Shown one piece after another: positions 14,406-25,400 of a stretch of 64,000 nucleotides of DNA. The stretch covers positions 1,871,001 to 1,935,000 of the forward strand of contig NC_090132.1 in the NCBI RefSeq assembly GCF_040581485.1, given 5' to 3'. The stretch comes from Linepithema humile (Eukaryota; Arthropoda; Insecta; Hymenoptera; Formicidae). The notes beneath the pieces were generated by a model. The model did not search any database and was not told the DNA's origin. It saw only the letters and a program-made list of their open reading frames with translations. Position numbers and translations under genes: made by a program. The stretch's first letter is position 1; every line of letters begins with the position of its first letter.

Positions 14406-15804
14406 GGTTTACACGGCTCATTAGCTAAGAATGCGAAAATGTGTTAACCCTTTCATTCCAAGTGTCACTTGCACTGTGTAACAGTCGTATAATCTCGCGG
14501 GGTGTTAAAACATATTATTGCAAATACTTAAAAATGTCGGGAAATATATGTAAGTTTTAAAGATCCGCGCACGAGACTTTTTGAAATGCCTCACGTTCTT
14601 ATCATTATTTTCAGGATGCAAGATATCTTTCAAGCTACTTCTAAGATAGCAAAGATCGTCAACTGTTCAATTAGTTTCATTTTATTTGCATAATTTTTGC
14701 TTGTAATTTCGCAAAATTCGCATTTCTTATTTTAATTGGCGATACATTGTACATTTATACATGTGCAATAAAAATACGCGAGTATCTAGATATTTCAGTA
14801 ATAATAAAATCTGCTTGAATAATTGCACGTGCGTTTACGAATACCCGAAAGAATTTCTTTGCATTTTAACGGGCGGTTTCGACTGACAACTCCTCCGCCT
14901 TTAGTTCATTAAAAATCGCAAATTTACTGTACAGGAGTGCAACTGTACTTGCATGCCGGAATTTTCGCGCGAATTATGATCGAACGATCACCGTATTATA
15001 TTCATACGCAATGAGTATTCGGGCGGAGTGTGCGACTCCGGACCGCGAGAGGCCGCCGAAAAGGTCGACGTACGGTCTTGTCTGATGTAAACCTATGGGC
15101 TCTCGAAGTTTATCTGATTTCCCTTCGCGTCGCTGCACACATTGTCAGACCGTAAATATCTGGACCCGTTTTAATTATGCGCTGTTTTCGCGTTCCTTAC
15201 CGTAGCAATCGAGATTTCGGGATTTAACCGGCTAAGGCTACTGTGCGAAGTTATGGATTTGCCAGCCGACATCCGATGCTTTTTACAAGGGAACCATTCT
15301 CTCTTTCTGTCCGGCCGTGTAATTAGGACATTCCGAGCTTTTCGTTGCTGAATGGACCGGTTTTCTTCCCACGAAGCGCCCCTTCCATTAATCTGTCCAT
15401 TCCATTCCATTAAATCTGTACAGGATATCTAATTTCTCTTGAAGCATTTAATAAAACTCTTTTTTTGTACAGTACTTTTGTTATTTCTAGTCTATGATGA
15501 CGATTAATTCTTTGTTGCGCAGTTAATAATTTTATTTTATTGTATTAATATATAAAAATGAAAATATAGTTATTTCTTTTACTAATCATATTTTCAATTA
15601 CTAATTTATGACAATTGGAATATATTTTCGAGCAACTTAATTGATTGCAAGAGGTTGTATCAATTTTTACATAACCTAATGAAATAATATAATGCACAGA
15701 ATTTTCTTCATGAATTATTCATTCGATCGAATAAGCTGGCTATTTGATTCGTGAGCAGTTGATGATGTTCTTGTACGATGGTTTGGTTTTTTTGTCTGTT
15801 GCAG

Positions 15805-15994
15805 TTATCAGCCTCATCACCCGGAGCTATTTCTTCCGTGGTCGCCCCGGTACTTTTGAAATATCGAGTTTGCAGGCCTCGATTACTGCTTGCTGGCTCG
15901 AGGGCCGAGGTCGACCCCGCAGCTGATGTAGCCCTTCTGCACGGTGAAGTCTTACTCATCGAAGACTCTGGAAGACAATACAATGCGATCGGAG
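15805..15994 (+). CDS. RhoGEF gene, internal exon A (region just before the DH domain)
   Basis: This 190-base internal exon has a pyrimidine-rich acceptor (TTTTTTTGTCTGTTGCAG) and a GGAG|GTAATT donor. It enters in phase 0 and leaves in phase 1. The open frame begins LSASSPGAISSVVAP and continues through VLLKYRVCRPRLLLAGSR to GEVLLIEDSGRQYNAIG, giving residues 1-63 of the joined fragment. The alternating hydrophobic pattern suggests beta strands of a small domain or linker before the DH domain, but I do not recognise it. The assignment rests on continuity with exon B: the last base G plus AT makes Asp, and the DH helix starts three residues later. The gene must have earlier exons. Another frame is open over much of the block, but only this one joins correctly. 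A minus-strand frame here is a shadow. Confidence 0.72.
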
Positions 15995-16614
15995 GTAATT
16001 AACATTTCCGTTACTATTATTCTCTGATAGTGTTGGGAATTGAATGGAGCAAGAAGAAATTTCATTAAATGTATTAAATTGAATTAGTTATAAAAGTCAA
16101 CTGCGATTTAATTCGTTATTATGAAACCGTGTCGTCGTAGATTTCGTCTTTAGAAAGACGTTTATATTCATTTTCGTTATTGAGAGTTTACTTTGAGTAA
16201 ATTATTGTCTTCTCGAGACGCTGAAATCGTCGCGAGCAGCCGAATGTCGTTCTTATCATCAATGTGGCGACAATTAATATTTGCCGCATTATCGTTGTCT
16301 AATTGGTTTTACGGAGAAGGGATACGATTTAGAATTCTATATAAGTGTTCAAGATTGCATAAGATAGTGGTACAAAGCAGTTCTAATAATCCAAAAACGA
16401 CGACAAACATCTTTTACAATCAGTTAACAATAAAGTATTCGCTGGTAATTCGCATGTTTGATTTGCTGACGCTTCTTTTCTCCGTCGACACTCGGTTTTA
16501 CAAATAGGACGTTGCAGCAAATTTAAATATAAAATTTATTTAAATAATATTTGTTATTATTTGGAGCTTGCAAAAATTTATTACGCATTTTTTTCATTCA
16601 GAATTCTATTTTTA

Positions 16615-16660
16615 TATACATTATTATATACATTTATATACATTTATATACATTTATATA
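16615..16660. repeat. 10-bp tandem repeat (CATTTATATA)
   Basis: Three exact copies of CATTTATATA fill 16631-16660, preceded by a diverged copy. The array ends exactly at the TA flanking the mariner element, so the element inserted into, or next to, a TA-rich microsatellite. That fits the TA target preference of Tc1/mariner transposons. Confidence 0.85.
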
Positions 16661-16662
16661 TA

Positions 16663-16724
16663 TCAGGCTCCGCAAAAAGTCCTCTCGTTTTTTTTCGAAG
16701 TCTTGTTTATCTCGCTGTAATTCC
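16663..16724. repeat. Left inverted terminal repeat of the mariner element
   Basis: About 62 bp, pairing with 17115-17176 with a handful of mismatches and small gaps. The outer 20 bases are nearly identical. The inner part, TCTCGCTGTAATTC, matches TACCTCGCTGTAATTC on the other arm. Confidence 0.85.
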
Positions 16725-16770
16725 TATATGATGAAGGTGATTCCTGGCGGTAGTTTCTGATATATTGAGT

Positions 16771-17006
16771 TTAGACGCCAATTCTGAACAGGTTTAGTGG
16801 ATCGGAGTCGATTAACTCTTGAAGTTTATCATCTACGACTTCCGGCCTTCTCGATCTAGGATCGTCTAAAAGGAATCCATCTCCCAAATGAAATTTGCCG
16901 AACCAAAATTGTGCTTTCCGATCGGAAATGACGGTTCTGTGGCTTTGAGCCCGAGTTTGAACTCATAAAACAATACTGAGCGAATTGTCGTTTCACGGTC
17001 TACCAT
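16771..17006 (-). pseudogene. Mariner transposase remnant (N-terminal HTH region, frameshifted and deleted)
   Basis: On the minus strand a Met at 17006 opens MVDRETTIRSVLFYEFKLGL, which matches the N-terminal helix-turn-helix start of Hsmar1/SETMAR-type mariner transposases. About 25 codons in, the frame runs into a deletion and a frameshift and stops at 16866. In another frame, 16914-16771 continues as KFHLGDGFLLDDPRSRRP and then EVVDDKLQELIDSDPL. These match the linker with its D-[DE]-x-R-S-x-R-P motif and the start of the second HTH. The segment between the two helices and everything after the second HTH start, including the DDD catalytic domain, is missing. It encodes no functional protein. 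An ORF-finder start at 17078 lies upstream of the family start. Confidence 0.85.
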
Positions 17007-17114
17007 TTTAATGCTGTAAACGAATGCGCGTTTTAAATATCTTATTTTGTAAGAAAAACAAATATGTTTTGAATGCAAAAGATCACGATTCCATCAAAAC
17101 AAATGTGTAGGAAT

Positions 17115-17176
17115 GAATTACAGCGAGGTAAATAAGACGCTTTGAAAAAAACGACAGGACTTTTTGCGGGGCCTGA
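17115..17176. repeat. Right inverted terminal repeat of the mariner element
   Basis: The reverse complement pairs with 16663-16724. It ends in CCTGA followed by TA, the right-hand copy of the TA target duplication. Confidence 0.85.
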
Positions 17177-17235
17177 TATTTTTCCACAAGAAAGTTCTTT
17201 TTTTCTTATAATATAAAAATGTGATTATTTTGCAG

Positions 17236-17420
17236 ATACAGATCGCAAATACAGAGCTACAGAGAAGCTGTTGCACACGGAAGAGGAATTTCACGAAATA
17301 TTGAGCAGCGCCAAAGAATTGTACGCACGTCCGTTGGCACGGAATTATCCCGAATTTCATGATGTTATCTTTCAACCTCTCGCGGATTTATCGCGGGTCA
17401 GTGCAGAGCATTGCCAAAGG
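17236..17420 (+). CDS. RhoGEF gene, internal exon B (DH domain, conserved region 1)
   Basis: This 185-base exon has acceptor ATTATTTTGCAG and a strong donor, CAAAGG|GTAAGT. It enters in phase 1 and leaves in phase 0, with no stop in the frame set by exon A. It encodes residues 64-125. RKYRATEKLLHTEEEFHEIL followed by the SSAKELYARPL stretch matches the first helix of a Dbl-homology domain, whose family pattern is R..v..ELl.TE..Yv..L..l...y..PL. This conserved region forms part of the GTPase-binding face. The next part, FHDVIFQPLADLSRVSAEHC, fits the second helix group, where families read iF.nl.el...h. The protein should catalyse GDP release from a Rho-family GTPase, though subfamily and target cannot be read from this part. 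A long inverted repeat begins only 100 bases after the donor. Confidence 0.88.
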
Positions 17421-17520
17421 GTAAGTAATTGATGTAATTATGCTATGTTAAATATTTGTCGCGTATTGAATTAAAAGATGCGCTACATGAGTTCGAGAGT
17501 CGATAAGAAAATTTTTTAAC

Positions 17521-17791
17521 CCAAACATCACTAACTCGAATAAAAGACAGAAATAACGGATATTTTATTTATAATTGAATCTAATCAAGAATTTGAACTT
17601 GTTATTGCTAGCTACATGAAAGGTATAATTTGATGCAACAAAATTATCTCTTTTCGTTTAAAAAAATTTAATATTTTGAATAATTATTTCAAATTATTTA
17701 ATTCTGATTATTTCAAGTATAATTATATCGCACAATATTGTTATTTTTAAATAGGACAATTAAAATAATGTGTTATTTATTTTTCCTCGTT
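17521..17791. repeat. Left arm of the long inverted repeat
   Basis: About 271 bp, AT-rich, pairing with 18383-18664. A well-kept block near 17590-17612, ACTTGTTATTGCTAGCT, has its exact reverse complement on the right arm. Confidence 0.8.
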
Positions 17792-18382
17792 GTGTGCAAA
17801 GTGCTCGAAAATTTCAGATGATCGATTCAGACGAGAAAAATTCACTTATATGAAATACATATTGCGAAAAAGAAATGAATGGAATTTGTTGGTTGATTTG
17901 CACTATGTGTTATTGAAAGAATGCGTTTTTATCGACGAGCTAGATGCGAGTGAACGGAAGGCGCGTTGAACAGCATTGTGAGAGATGGCGGCACTTGAAC
18001 CGACTTACCTTGCTGCGCACCTGTTGCTTCTGTAAAGCACTTTGCCTTTCTCCGTTCCCCCTCGTGTGTCGTAATTATAATAGCGTGAGTTACTGTAACC
18101 TTTTCGAGAAAGAATGCAGTAAATATTGAATGACTCAATGTACTCGTAATCGTCATAATAAGCGTGGCATTTTTGGTTTTTTTACTTATTAACCTTTAAC
18201 TTTTAACCTTAATAATTAATCTTTAACTTGAAGTCCTGGCGTGTAAAGCAAGAGTGAAAATGTAAGCTCGCATTTACATCTCTCAAGTTGAATTCAGGAA
18301 AGTCGTTTCTTGCTCGGAAATCTTATCTATCGATACCTTTCAATGTCGAAACTAATCGAGTGAAAGTACACGACTTATGCAG

Positions 18383-18664
18383 CAGCGAGGAGAAGGAAAG
18401 ATGATAACTCATTGTTCTATTGCTCTATTTAAAAATAATATAGTGCGATGTAATTATAAGTGAAATAAACAGAATTAAATAACTTGAAATGAAATTATTC
18501 GGAATATTTAATTTTTTTTAAACAAGAGAGAATGATTCTGTTGCATCCAATTACATCTTTCATCCATACAGCTAGCAATAACAAGTAGAAATTCTTAATT
18601 AGATTCAACTATAGATAATATAAAGATATCCCTTATTTCTTTTATTCGAGCTAGCGATGTTTGG
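18383..18664. repeat. Right arm of the long inverted repeat
   Basis: About 282 bp, the reverse complement of 17521-17791. It ends at GATGTTTGG. Conservation is strongest in the outer 200 bp. Confidence 0.8.
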
Positions 18665-19395
18665 ATGAAGAGTTTAGCCATAAAGTCATGTTTATCGCGT
18701 GTTTCAAACGACAATACATGTTTTCACTAAAATCGTGGCGCAAAAATGTGGTCGACGGCTGGGTACGGATACGTTGATAAGCGAATGTGCGATCTCTGGC
18801 ACGACCGCAGGCCAGGCACGTACCAAGCCGCATTCAGCAGCAACGCAGGCAGCAGCCGGGACCCAAGCCGTGTGGCGCGCAGCGGTGGACGTGTTTTCTT
18901 TAGGGCTGACAATAAAGAGAGGATGCCTGTCCTTCGGATGTAAACACAAAGCCGCGCCGGCGTAGAGCCGGTTAACGAGTCGGGATGAGCGATGACGGTG
19001 GTTAGCACCCTCATAAATATTGACTTTTACAAGACGAGCGAGCGGCGTACGCGTACATACGGGCTTCGAATCGCGGCGACCGTACTACCTTCGAGGCTGC
19101 GTCTCGCGAGCAACAGCCTCGTAAAGTGAAAAACGTTCGCGGTGCCGGAGATCGTTGCGCGGGATTCGCGAGGCGAAACCGAGGGTGGAAACGCCTACCT
19201 TCTTTATTCTGCGCGCTCAACATCGCGGTCATCAATAACAAAGTTGCCGGTGCAGGCTGCAAAAACGTCGCAAAAATCGGGCTCTCCCCTCGCACTCTCC
19301 TTCTTGCTCGTTCTCTTTATCCGTCCCTCCGTCTCCCTTTCTCCCTTTCTGTCTCCCTCGCGGTGAATCGTGTTCATGTTCGGGGATCCCGCACC

Positions 19396-19413
19396 GAGAG
19401 AGAGAGAGAGAGA
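19396..19413. repeat. (GA)9 microsatellite
   Basis: A pure GA dinucleotide run inside a GC-rich intronic block. GA tracts can bind GAGA-type factors in insects, but nothing else here supports a regulatory role. Confidence 0.85.
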
Positions 19414-22400
19414 TTATTGCGACCCGCCGGATATTAATTGTGGCGACTTATGATCTCCTGACGCGTTTATTTTATTTTCATCTTCGGCCGATCGGAGTGA
19501 CGTCTCGAAGCGGAGTGGCGGCGGCAGACCTTGGACCGGAGCGGTACGATTTACATTTTATTTTAATGAGCGCATTAAACAGTTATCGGTTACTTGGATC
19601 AGTCTGTTCGCCGCCGCGCTCGCATTGGCCGCCACACTCGCGGGAGATGATAATTGCGAGAGAAAAATCTCACTGATGGGGGATGCTACACGCGCGACCT
19701 TCGTGCCCGTGACTGGCCAACTTCCTTTCGGGGCGAGCATTGTGATTAAGACACTATCTGCGAACGCGACTTTTGCGAGGTATCTTCATAATCGGTTGAT
19801 CGGATCCGTCGAAGCTTCTCGAGCAGAATTGAGTCGTAAAGTAACTAGTAATAATAAGGATAATTGCAGTAATAATAATAAATATTATAGCTATATTAGC
19901 TGTCAGAGATGCAGTAGAACTTCCGTATTTTTTCCTCTGGTTTTTGCTTCGGTACTTTCTCTTTTGTGTTAGAATGAGAAAGGCAGAAGATATCCAATAA
20001 ATTTTAATATCGATCGAAAACATGAAACAGAAAAGCGTGATTTCTGACGGATCAATAACATTGCGAGAGCGTAGAACAAAAGCAAGGAGAAAGTGTGAAA
20101 GTTCTTTATAATTTATAATAATTGAAATTAACGTGTTCTCAGATTAATATAAAACGCTTAAAAATATGACCTTTTTTCACCTTTTTCGTTTCTTGTTATA
20201 TTTCATTGAAACTATATATCTCTTTATAAAATTTGCGAGAAAGCTATTCTGCCAAGCGCGACACGAAAGTTTTTCATTAAAAGGAAATGTTTATTGCACG
20301 TTATTAAATCAATTGAATGCAACACAAAGCTTTTGCTCAAAGTAGTAACTTGTTCGTAACTTTGACACAATTTGCATAACAATTTATGACATTATCCAAT
20401 CGGCAAACAGCCGCGGCACGATGTATAATAAAGCGATCCCATAACTCGATTGAACTTGAGAAAAGAACGCGAGTCCCGTACGGGCGAAACTGGTTTATCT
20501 CTGGTCGAAAGGAAGTACAAGCCGTGTCTTGCGCTTCGCGCGAAGATTTACCGCAGAAACGTTTACCGAATTTTAGCGTTATAAAGGGCGATGCGGGCTC
20601 TCGACGCGATACAAAAGCGCCCGTCGCATCGCGGCGGACCGCAGGTTAATTAGCGAAAACAACTCGAGATCGTTCTCGCTATTCTCAAGGAGGGCATCAC
20701 GACTGATCTTTCTCGTCCTCGTCGTGTACGCGTCGCGCGCTTCTTCACGGCGTGCTCTTTTTGTTCGACTCCGTCTCGCTTGCTCCTCACGTAGTTCGCG
20801 CTGCTGCAATTTCACTTTGGAGGCACCTCGGGGCCACTGAGCGGGCAATTAGAAGCAATCGCGCACCTGGGAGGCGAAGGAGAGACGTATATCTCTCTCT
20901 GTTTGTCTCTTTTCACCTTTCCTGCCCACCCTCCGTCCCCTTTTCTTTTTTCCTTCTCGGTAAGCGCGGGAATAACAGAAGCGGTTTTGTTTTACTTGTC
21001 CTTTCAGTAGGTTCGCAAAGATTCTTCAGGAAGATTGAACTGTTTATGAGAGAGTGTTGTTCCCAATACTGCTACCTTAATATGTCTCGATCTTGTGTCG
21101 AAGAGAACCTGAGATGCGAAACGCTGTTTTAAATCATTTTTTAAAGTTGTATTTGATGTAGTTAATTTTGGATGGTTAATTTTTATAATATTAATTTGTT
21201 ATGATACAACATTTGCATATAATTTTAATATAAATATCTTCAAGATTTAACTATGAAATATTGAGTAGTGTTATTCATTTATTTATAATTTATAATCTTT
21301 AAATTTACAATTTTATCCATTGACAATCTTGCTATACATATGTCAAGCATGAATTTTTACGCAAACTTTTTATATATCGCAAATTAGTTCTTTCAATAAA
21401 ATTATATCATTAAAATACTACAGACACTTTAGTAAAAAAAAAAAGTATTGAAACATATAGAAGCAAGTTTGAGAAGTCCGATAATGAGTTCCGAAGAGAA
21501 TCTTAACAAGCGCGGTTCAAAGTTTTGTTAGCTCTTTGACAAAGAGTTTCGGTCAAAGCTGAGCGGCTTTTTTCGTCGTGTCTGGCATCTTTGTTATTTT
21601 GACCGGCGAGTTCAGAATTTTGAAAGGAATGAGAATGAGCTCGCGATACTTTCGGCTCTGTTCTCGCTCGTCGTTGCATCGCCACCGACATAAATTACGT
21701 TCTTGTGCATCGCAGCGCGCTACCAGTAGTGTCGTGGTCATTCGTGGTGATGCAACGGAGAAGCACGGCGGTTTCTGCGCGACGTACCTGCATCGTCGAG
21801 GAGCGCGCATCGCGCCGCATCTTTGCGCGAGAATGCGACACGACCGCGTCACTCGGGGACCAACGCCCTCTTTGCCGTTTGTATTTTTTTGTCGGCGCAC
21901 GGCGATTAACTTATTTACCGCGACGGTGGTAATTAATTCGCCTGGGAATCGTAATTTCAGGAAATTGGTTAAGTGAAGATGAATTGCGCGTGCGTAGCCG
22001 TGCCACGATGCGTATCATACTCGTTTTGTGCATTTTGCTTCTTCAAATCGCACATCTGTAATCAAACTAATAGCGCACGCAACGACAATTTACAATATTG
22101 GAGTTGAATATCGGTGCGTAAAAATCGGTACGATTCAATTTCCCCAAAACTCTCTCGATTAACTGTTCGAACTCTCGTGCTCTTTTGAACTCTCACCCTT
22201 TGATCTCTAAAATTGAAACATAAAAAAAGAGATAAATATTTAATGACGACACTTTTGAAACAACTCAATATTTTCCAACGTTTTATTCGATCTCGCGAGA
22301 TGTAGTAAACTTTATTTCACTCTTTTGAAGAAAGCGTTGAAGGGAGCGCTAACGACTTGAGAATTATTTGACAAAACAAACTGCAGTTAAGGATCGTTAA

Positions 22401-25400
22401 AGACTTAATGGATGACACCGGTCTCGTGGAAAGCTGGTGAAACCGAGCGTTTAAAAGTTCATAAAATAACCGACGCAAAATTTTCGCGCCGCACTGTCGG
22501 TCGGGTCTCGGTTGAAGGTGGACGGGCACCGCACCTGTAGGGCAATGCCTCCTCGTCGGTCGAGGCGCGCGAGAATGTGAAAGCTGCACCTGAAACCGGC
22601 GGTTTTGCGCCAAGCGCGATGACGCGTTTTGCCCGGATCGCTCTTCTTGCGGCCCGTTGTCGGAAGATTGCGGTGAGAGCCGGCCGTTGTGGATTCGCAT
22701 GTTTCGGGAATCGTACACGAGGCGAGGCGAGGCGTGCCGAAAGGACCGAGCGTTCCAATCACTGATCAATCTTAGCGTGCCTTGACCCATCGATTTATCT
22801 GAGAGTTTCCGCCGTTTCTCTTCGCGGCGGGGAATCAACTCACTCTCGTTTTTGGAACACGTTACGAATTTAGGCGTTACGTCTAGACTGTTTGCCACTC
22901 GTCAATGTCACACGTTGGCCGAATTTCTTAAGACCCGCTTGCAGTCCCAAGCGAATGATTGCTAGTCCCTGTTGAAGAGATTGCCGAAATCTTCATCGAT
23001 TAATCTAGATATCTTTTATAATTGACAGAATTCAGCACTTGACTGCGCTAATATCAAATTTAAATATTGAAATTACAATAATTTGCATAGTATAATTTTA
23101 ATAATTTCGTGAAATCACGATGGAAGATTGCGAGAGCGAAGTTATTTATATCTCAATCCAGTTTTACATTATTAGAAAAATCTTAACATTGTGTCGAATT
23201 ACAAGAGTGATATTCACGTGCCGATACATTTTCGAAAAACTGCTCAGACCGGGAATTAAACGGGTGTAATTTTATTCGCATTAGGCAATGTTCTGCACTT
23301 GGCTCCATTTTTTTGCGTGTTGGCGATGAAAAAAAGGGGAGACGTTGGTGAAGTGGAAAGTGGAGCACCTATGTAGCTACACACGAAAGGACGTAAGAGG
23401 AAAAAAAGGGTCGGACGTGTCTCAAGAAAGTGGATGATCGTCGTCGCATTCGTCGGGAAAGTGGACGGGGATACCGGACCGCCGGGAATGGTTTCGATTT
23501 CATCGTCAAGCGTCTCATTTTTCTCATATGAGAGGGGGAAGGGATAGCTATTTCGTGGAATTTAATTTCTACTTGCTTGCCCGATGACAGATGCTCGGCG
23601 ACAAATCTTTTCAGCTATAAACTTGGCAAAGTATCTCGCCAGACATGTTATTTCCTATTCTTAAACATTCGAGATTGATGCAAATTTTATCTATAAAATT
23701 TTTACAATCTTATCCTAGTTATTTTCTGTTCTATAAACAGTTATATGTTCCAAAAATATTTTATGAAAACAATTTTTACATTTTTTTCCCGACTTGTGCA
23801 GCATAATATTAAATTTAATTTTTTTGCTAAGTTTAAATCATCTTGCAATACACATAAATCAATGTAGATATATTAATCAGCAGCAGAAAAGTATTCTTCG
23901 ATCATTTTCTTCCGTCGTTCTTGCCGCCATGTTTCCGTCGCGCCCTGCCAATGCGACGTTAATGATCCAATTGCTAATAATTAACGTAGATTGGAGGAGA
24001 ACGTTTTGAAGATTGTCGTCTTCTTATTTACTGGCAACGCGACACTATCGCATTGCCGGCTGGCGAGGCAGTCTTTAAAAATGCTTTCAAGTACTGCAGC
24101 GCAGAAATTATGCACACTTAAATGAATATCATGAACAACGATCTGCTGATTATTAATTTCTTGATTTCTTGAAGTCAATTGCAAACTCGCGAGGATATAC
24201 ATTATGCCGATCGCATTGTGAAGACAGAAAATTCAATAATTCAATTTTTTAGTCCTTTTGTGTTCGTTTGATCTTTGTACCGGCAAAGAAGCTTCATCAT
24301 TAGATTATATATATATCATAACGCGGGACTGCGTGAGCTTTTAGCGCGAGGATAAGGAAGCGAGCGGGAGAAAGAAACCCGGCGAGAGACATAAAAAAGA
24401 TCCATCGCTGGTGGAGGGCTTAATCGCACTTTGGAGCCGCGCCTTTTAGCGATGATATTTATTTTTAACGCACCGAGGACAAGGTTGGAGGAGCTAACAG
24501 AATACCTGGCGACAGTATCGAGAAAATGATAAATGTCCCTATTCGACGATTCGTCCATGTCCGATTGTTAATGGGACCATTCTTATCTCTCACATTTTTG
24601 CTGGTCGCTAATTTTTTTTCTTTAATTCCTCATAGGACACGCCTTGAAGAATGAAAAATGAGCTATTTTATATTCCTTGTTCCTTCTTAGAAACTATTAG
24701 TTGGGCCTATAAAAAAAAAGAAATAGGAAGTTTTGACTTCACTAAGACTGATAAGGAGTTTAGATGTTCAACACTGGCTGAATAAAATATAATAGCTTTT
24801 CAGCGTGTAAGAATAAATCACAATAAATTTCGAATGTTTGATAAAATAATTATTCTATTAAGATTCCTTGTGATTTTCAAGGGAATAATTTGCTTGAAGA
24901 TTTCTAATTTACAATAACGTTTCATCATGAAACGAGTCTTTTTAGCAGCGTCGAAGTCTTCGCAGGTCTCTTCGTCGGTCATTCCTAGGCTCGAAGGCGC
25001 AAAATGCGCGTCATAAAGGCGAGGCATAGTTCGAACTTCACGCGCTGCGTGAAGATACAAAGAGCCGAGTTAGTTACAGTTAGTCCAATATCGTGGTCTT
25101 TTACACATCGCACGTTCCGTTCGGCATACGGCGAACGCGTTTAAAGCTCGCCAGGAGACCACCACCAAAGGATTAGAATTCTCACGAGAGGCACGTCGCT
25201 GCGTAATGGCCCTGCGTGGCAGCCGGATAATTTATAAGGCGACCGCTCGCGACTAATCGCCCGAGCGTATGCACACGCAGAATGATGTAACTTTACGTGT
25301 AATCGCAATTTTTTCCGTACTCATCAGTGGGAAACGTACGATCGCGGGATTTGGCTTTGAACTCTCTTGAACCTTTAGAAATCCTTCCTCTTCAATATGG

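Larger units (their letters stand above)
1..15804. other. Non-coding stretch upstream of the first supported exon
   Basis: I see no recognised gene here. The sequence alternates AT-rich tracts (for example 840-1130, 5340-5560, 6830-7090, 9360-9660) with GC-richer, CpG-dense blocks (for example 2440-2620, 5690-6560, 11000-11800). Open frames are short, have no family signature and often overlap on both strands. Because the first RhoGEF exon at 15805 begins with a splice acceptor, the gene must have earlier exons. Some of this stretch is therefore probably upstream intron of that gene. A single weak candidate exon at 9176-9349 is listed separately. Confidence 0.6.
16663..17176 (-). mobile_element. 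Internally deleted mariner element (Hsmar1/cecropia-like), non-autonomous
   Basis: A 514-bp element is bounded by inverted terminal repeats of about 62 bp and flanked on both sides by the TA dinucleotide expected of mariner insertion. The ends begin TCAGGCTCCGCAAAAAGTCC on the left and, read inward on the other strand, TCAGGCCCCGCAAAAAGTCC on the right. Inside, on the minus strand, is a broken transposase fragment. Full-length mariners are about 1.3 kb, so most of the transposase, including the whole catalytic DDD region, is gone. The element cannot move by itself but keeps both ends. It lies in a RhoGEF intron, antisense to the gene. Confidence 0.88.
15995..17235 (+). other. Intron between RhoGEF exons A and B
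   Basis: A 1,241-base intron, phase 1, with donor GTAATT and acceptor ATTATTTTGCAG. It is AT-rich and contains a short tandem repeat at 16615-16660 and, directly beside it, a complete but internally deleted mariner element. The minus-strand frames in this interval belong to the mariner remnant or are chance. The 16193-16507 plus-strand frame has no recognisable content. Confidence 0.7.
17521..18664. repeat. Long inverted-repeat (foldback) structure, likely a non-autonomous DNA-transposon relic
   Basis: The left arm (17521-17791) and right arm (18383-18664) are reverse complements over about 270-280 bp. I judge them roughly 80-85% identical by eye, with small gaps, and similarity fades inward. 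The outer ends read CCAAACATCACTAACTCGAA on the left and, reverse-complemented, CCAAACATCGCTAGCTCGAA on the right. The spacer is 591 bp and contains no recognisable transposase. No clear target-site duplication flanks the ends, so they may be eroded. As it lies in an intron, a nascent transcript could form a long imperfect hairpin. Confidence 0.8.

Noticed and set aside
15193..15413. Possible minus-strand exon with donor ATTGCTACG|GTAAGG
   Set aside because: The donor is good and a frame is open (encoding MEWNGQINGRGASWEENRSI and onward). However, the acceptor side lacks a pyrimidine tract, and the translation looks like no protein family.
22317..22898. A 193-codon minus-strand open frame, the longest in the window
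   Set aside because: It lies in a GC-rich block where stops are rare, with overlapping open frames on both strands. The translation is low in hydrophobic core patterns and rich in Arg and Ser, and resembles no family. One frame this long is not surprising in 64 kb read in six frames.
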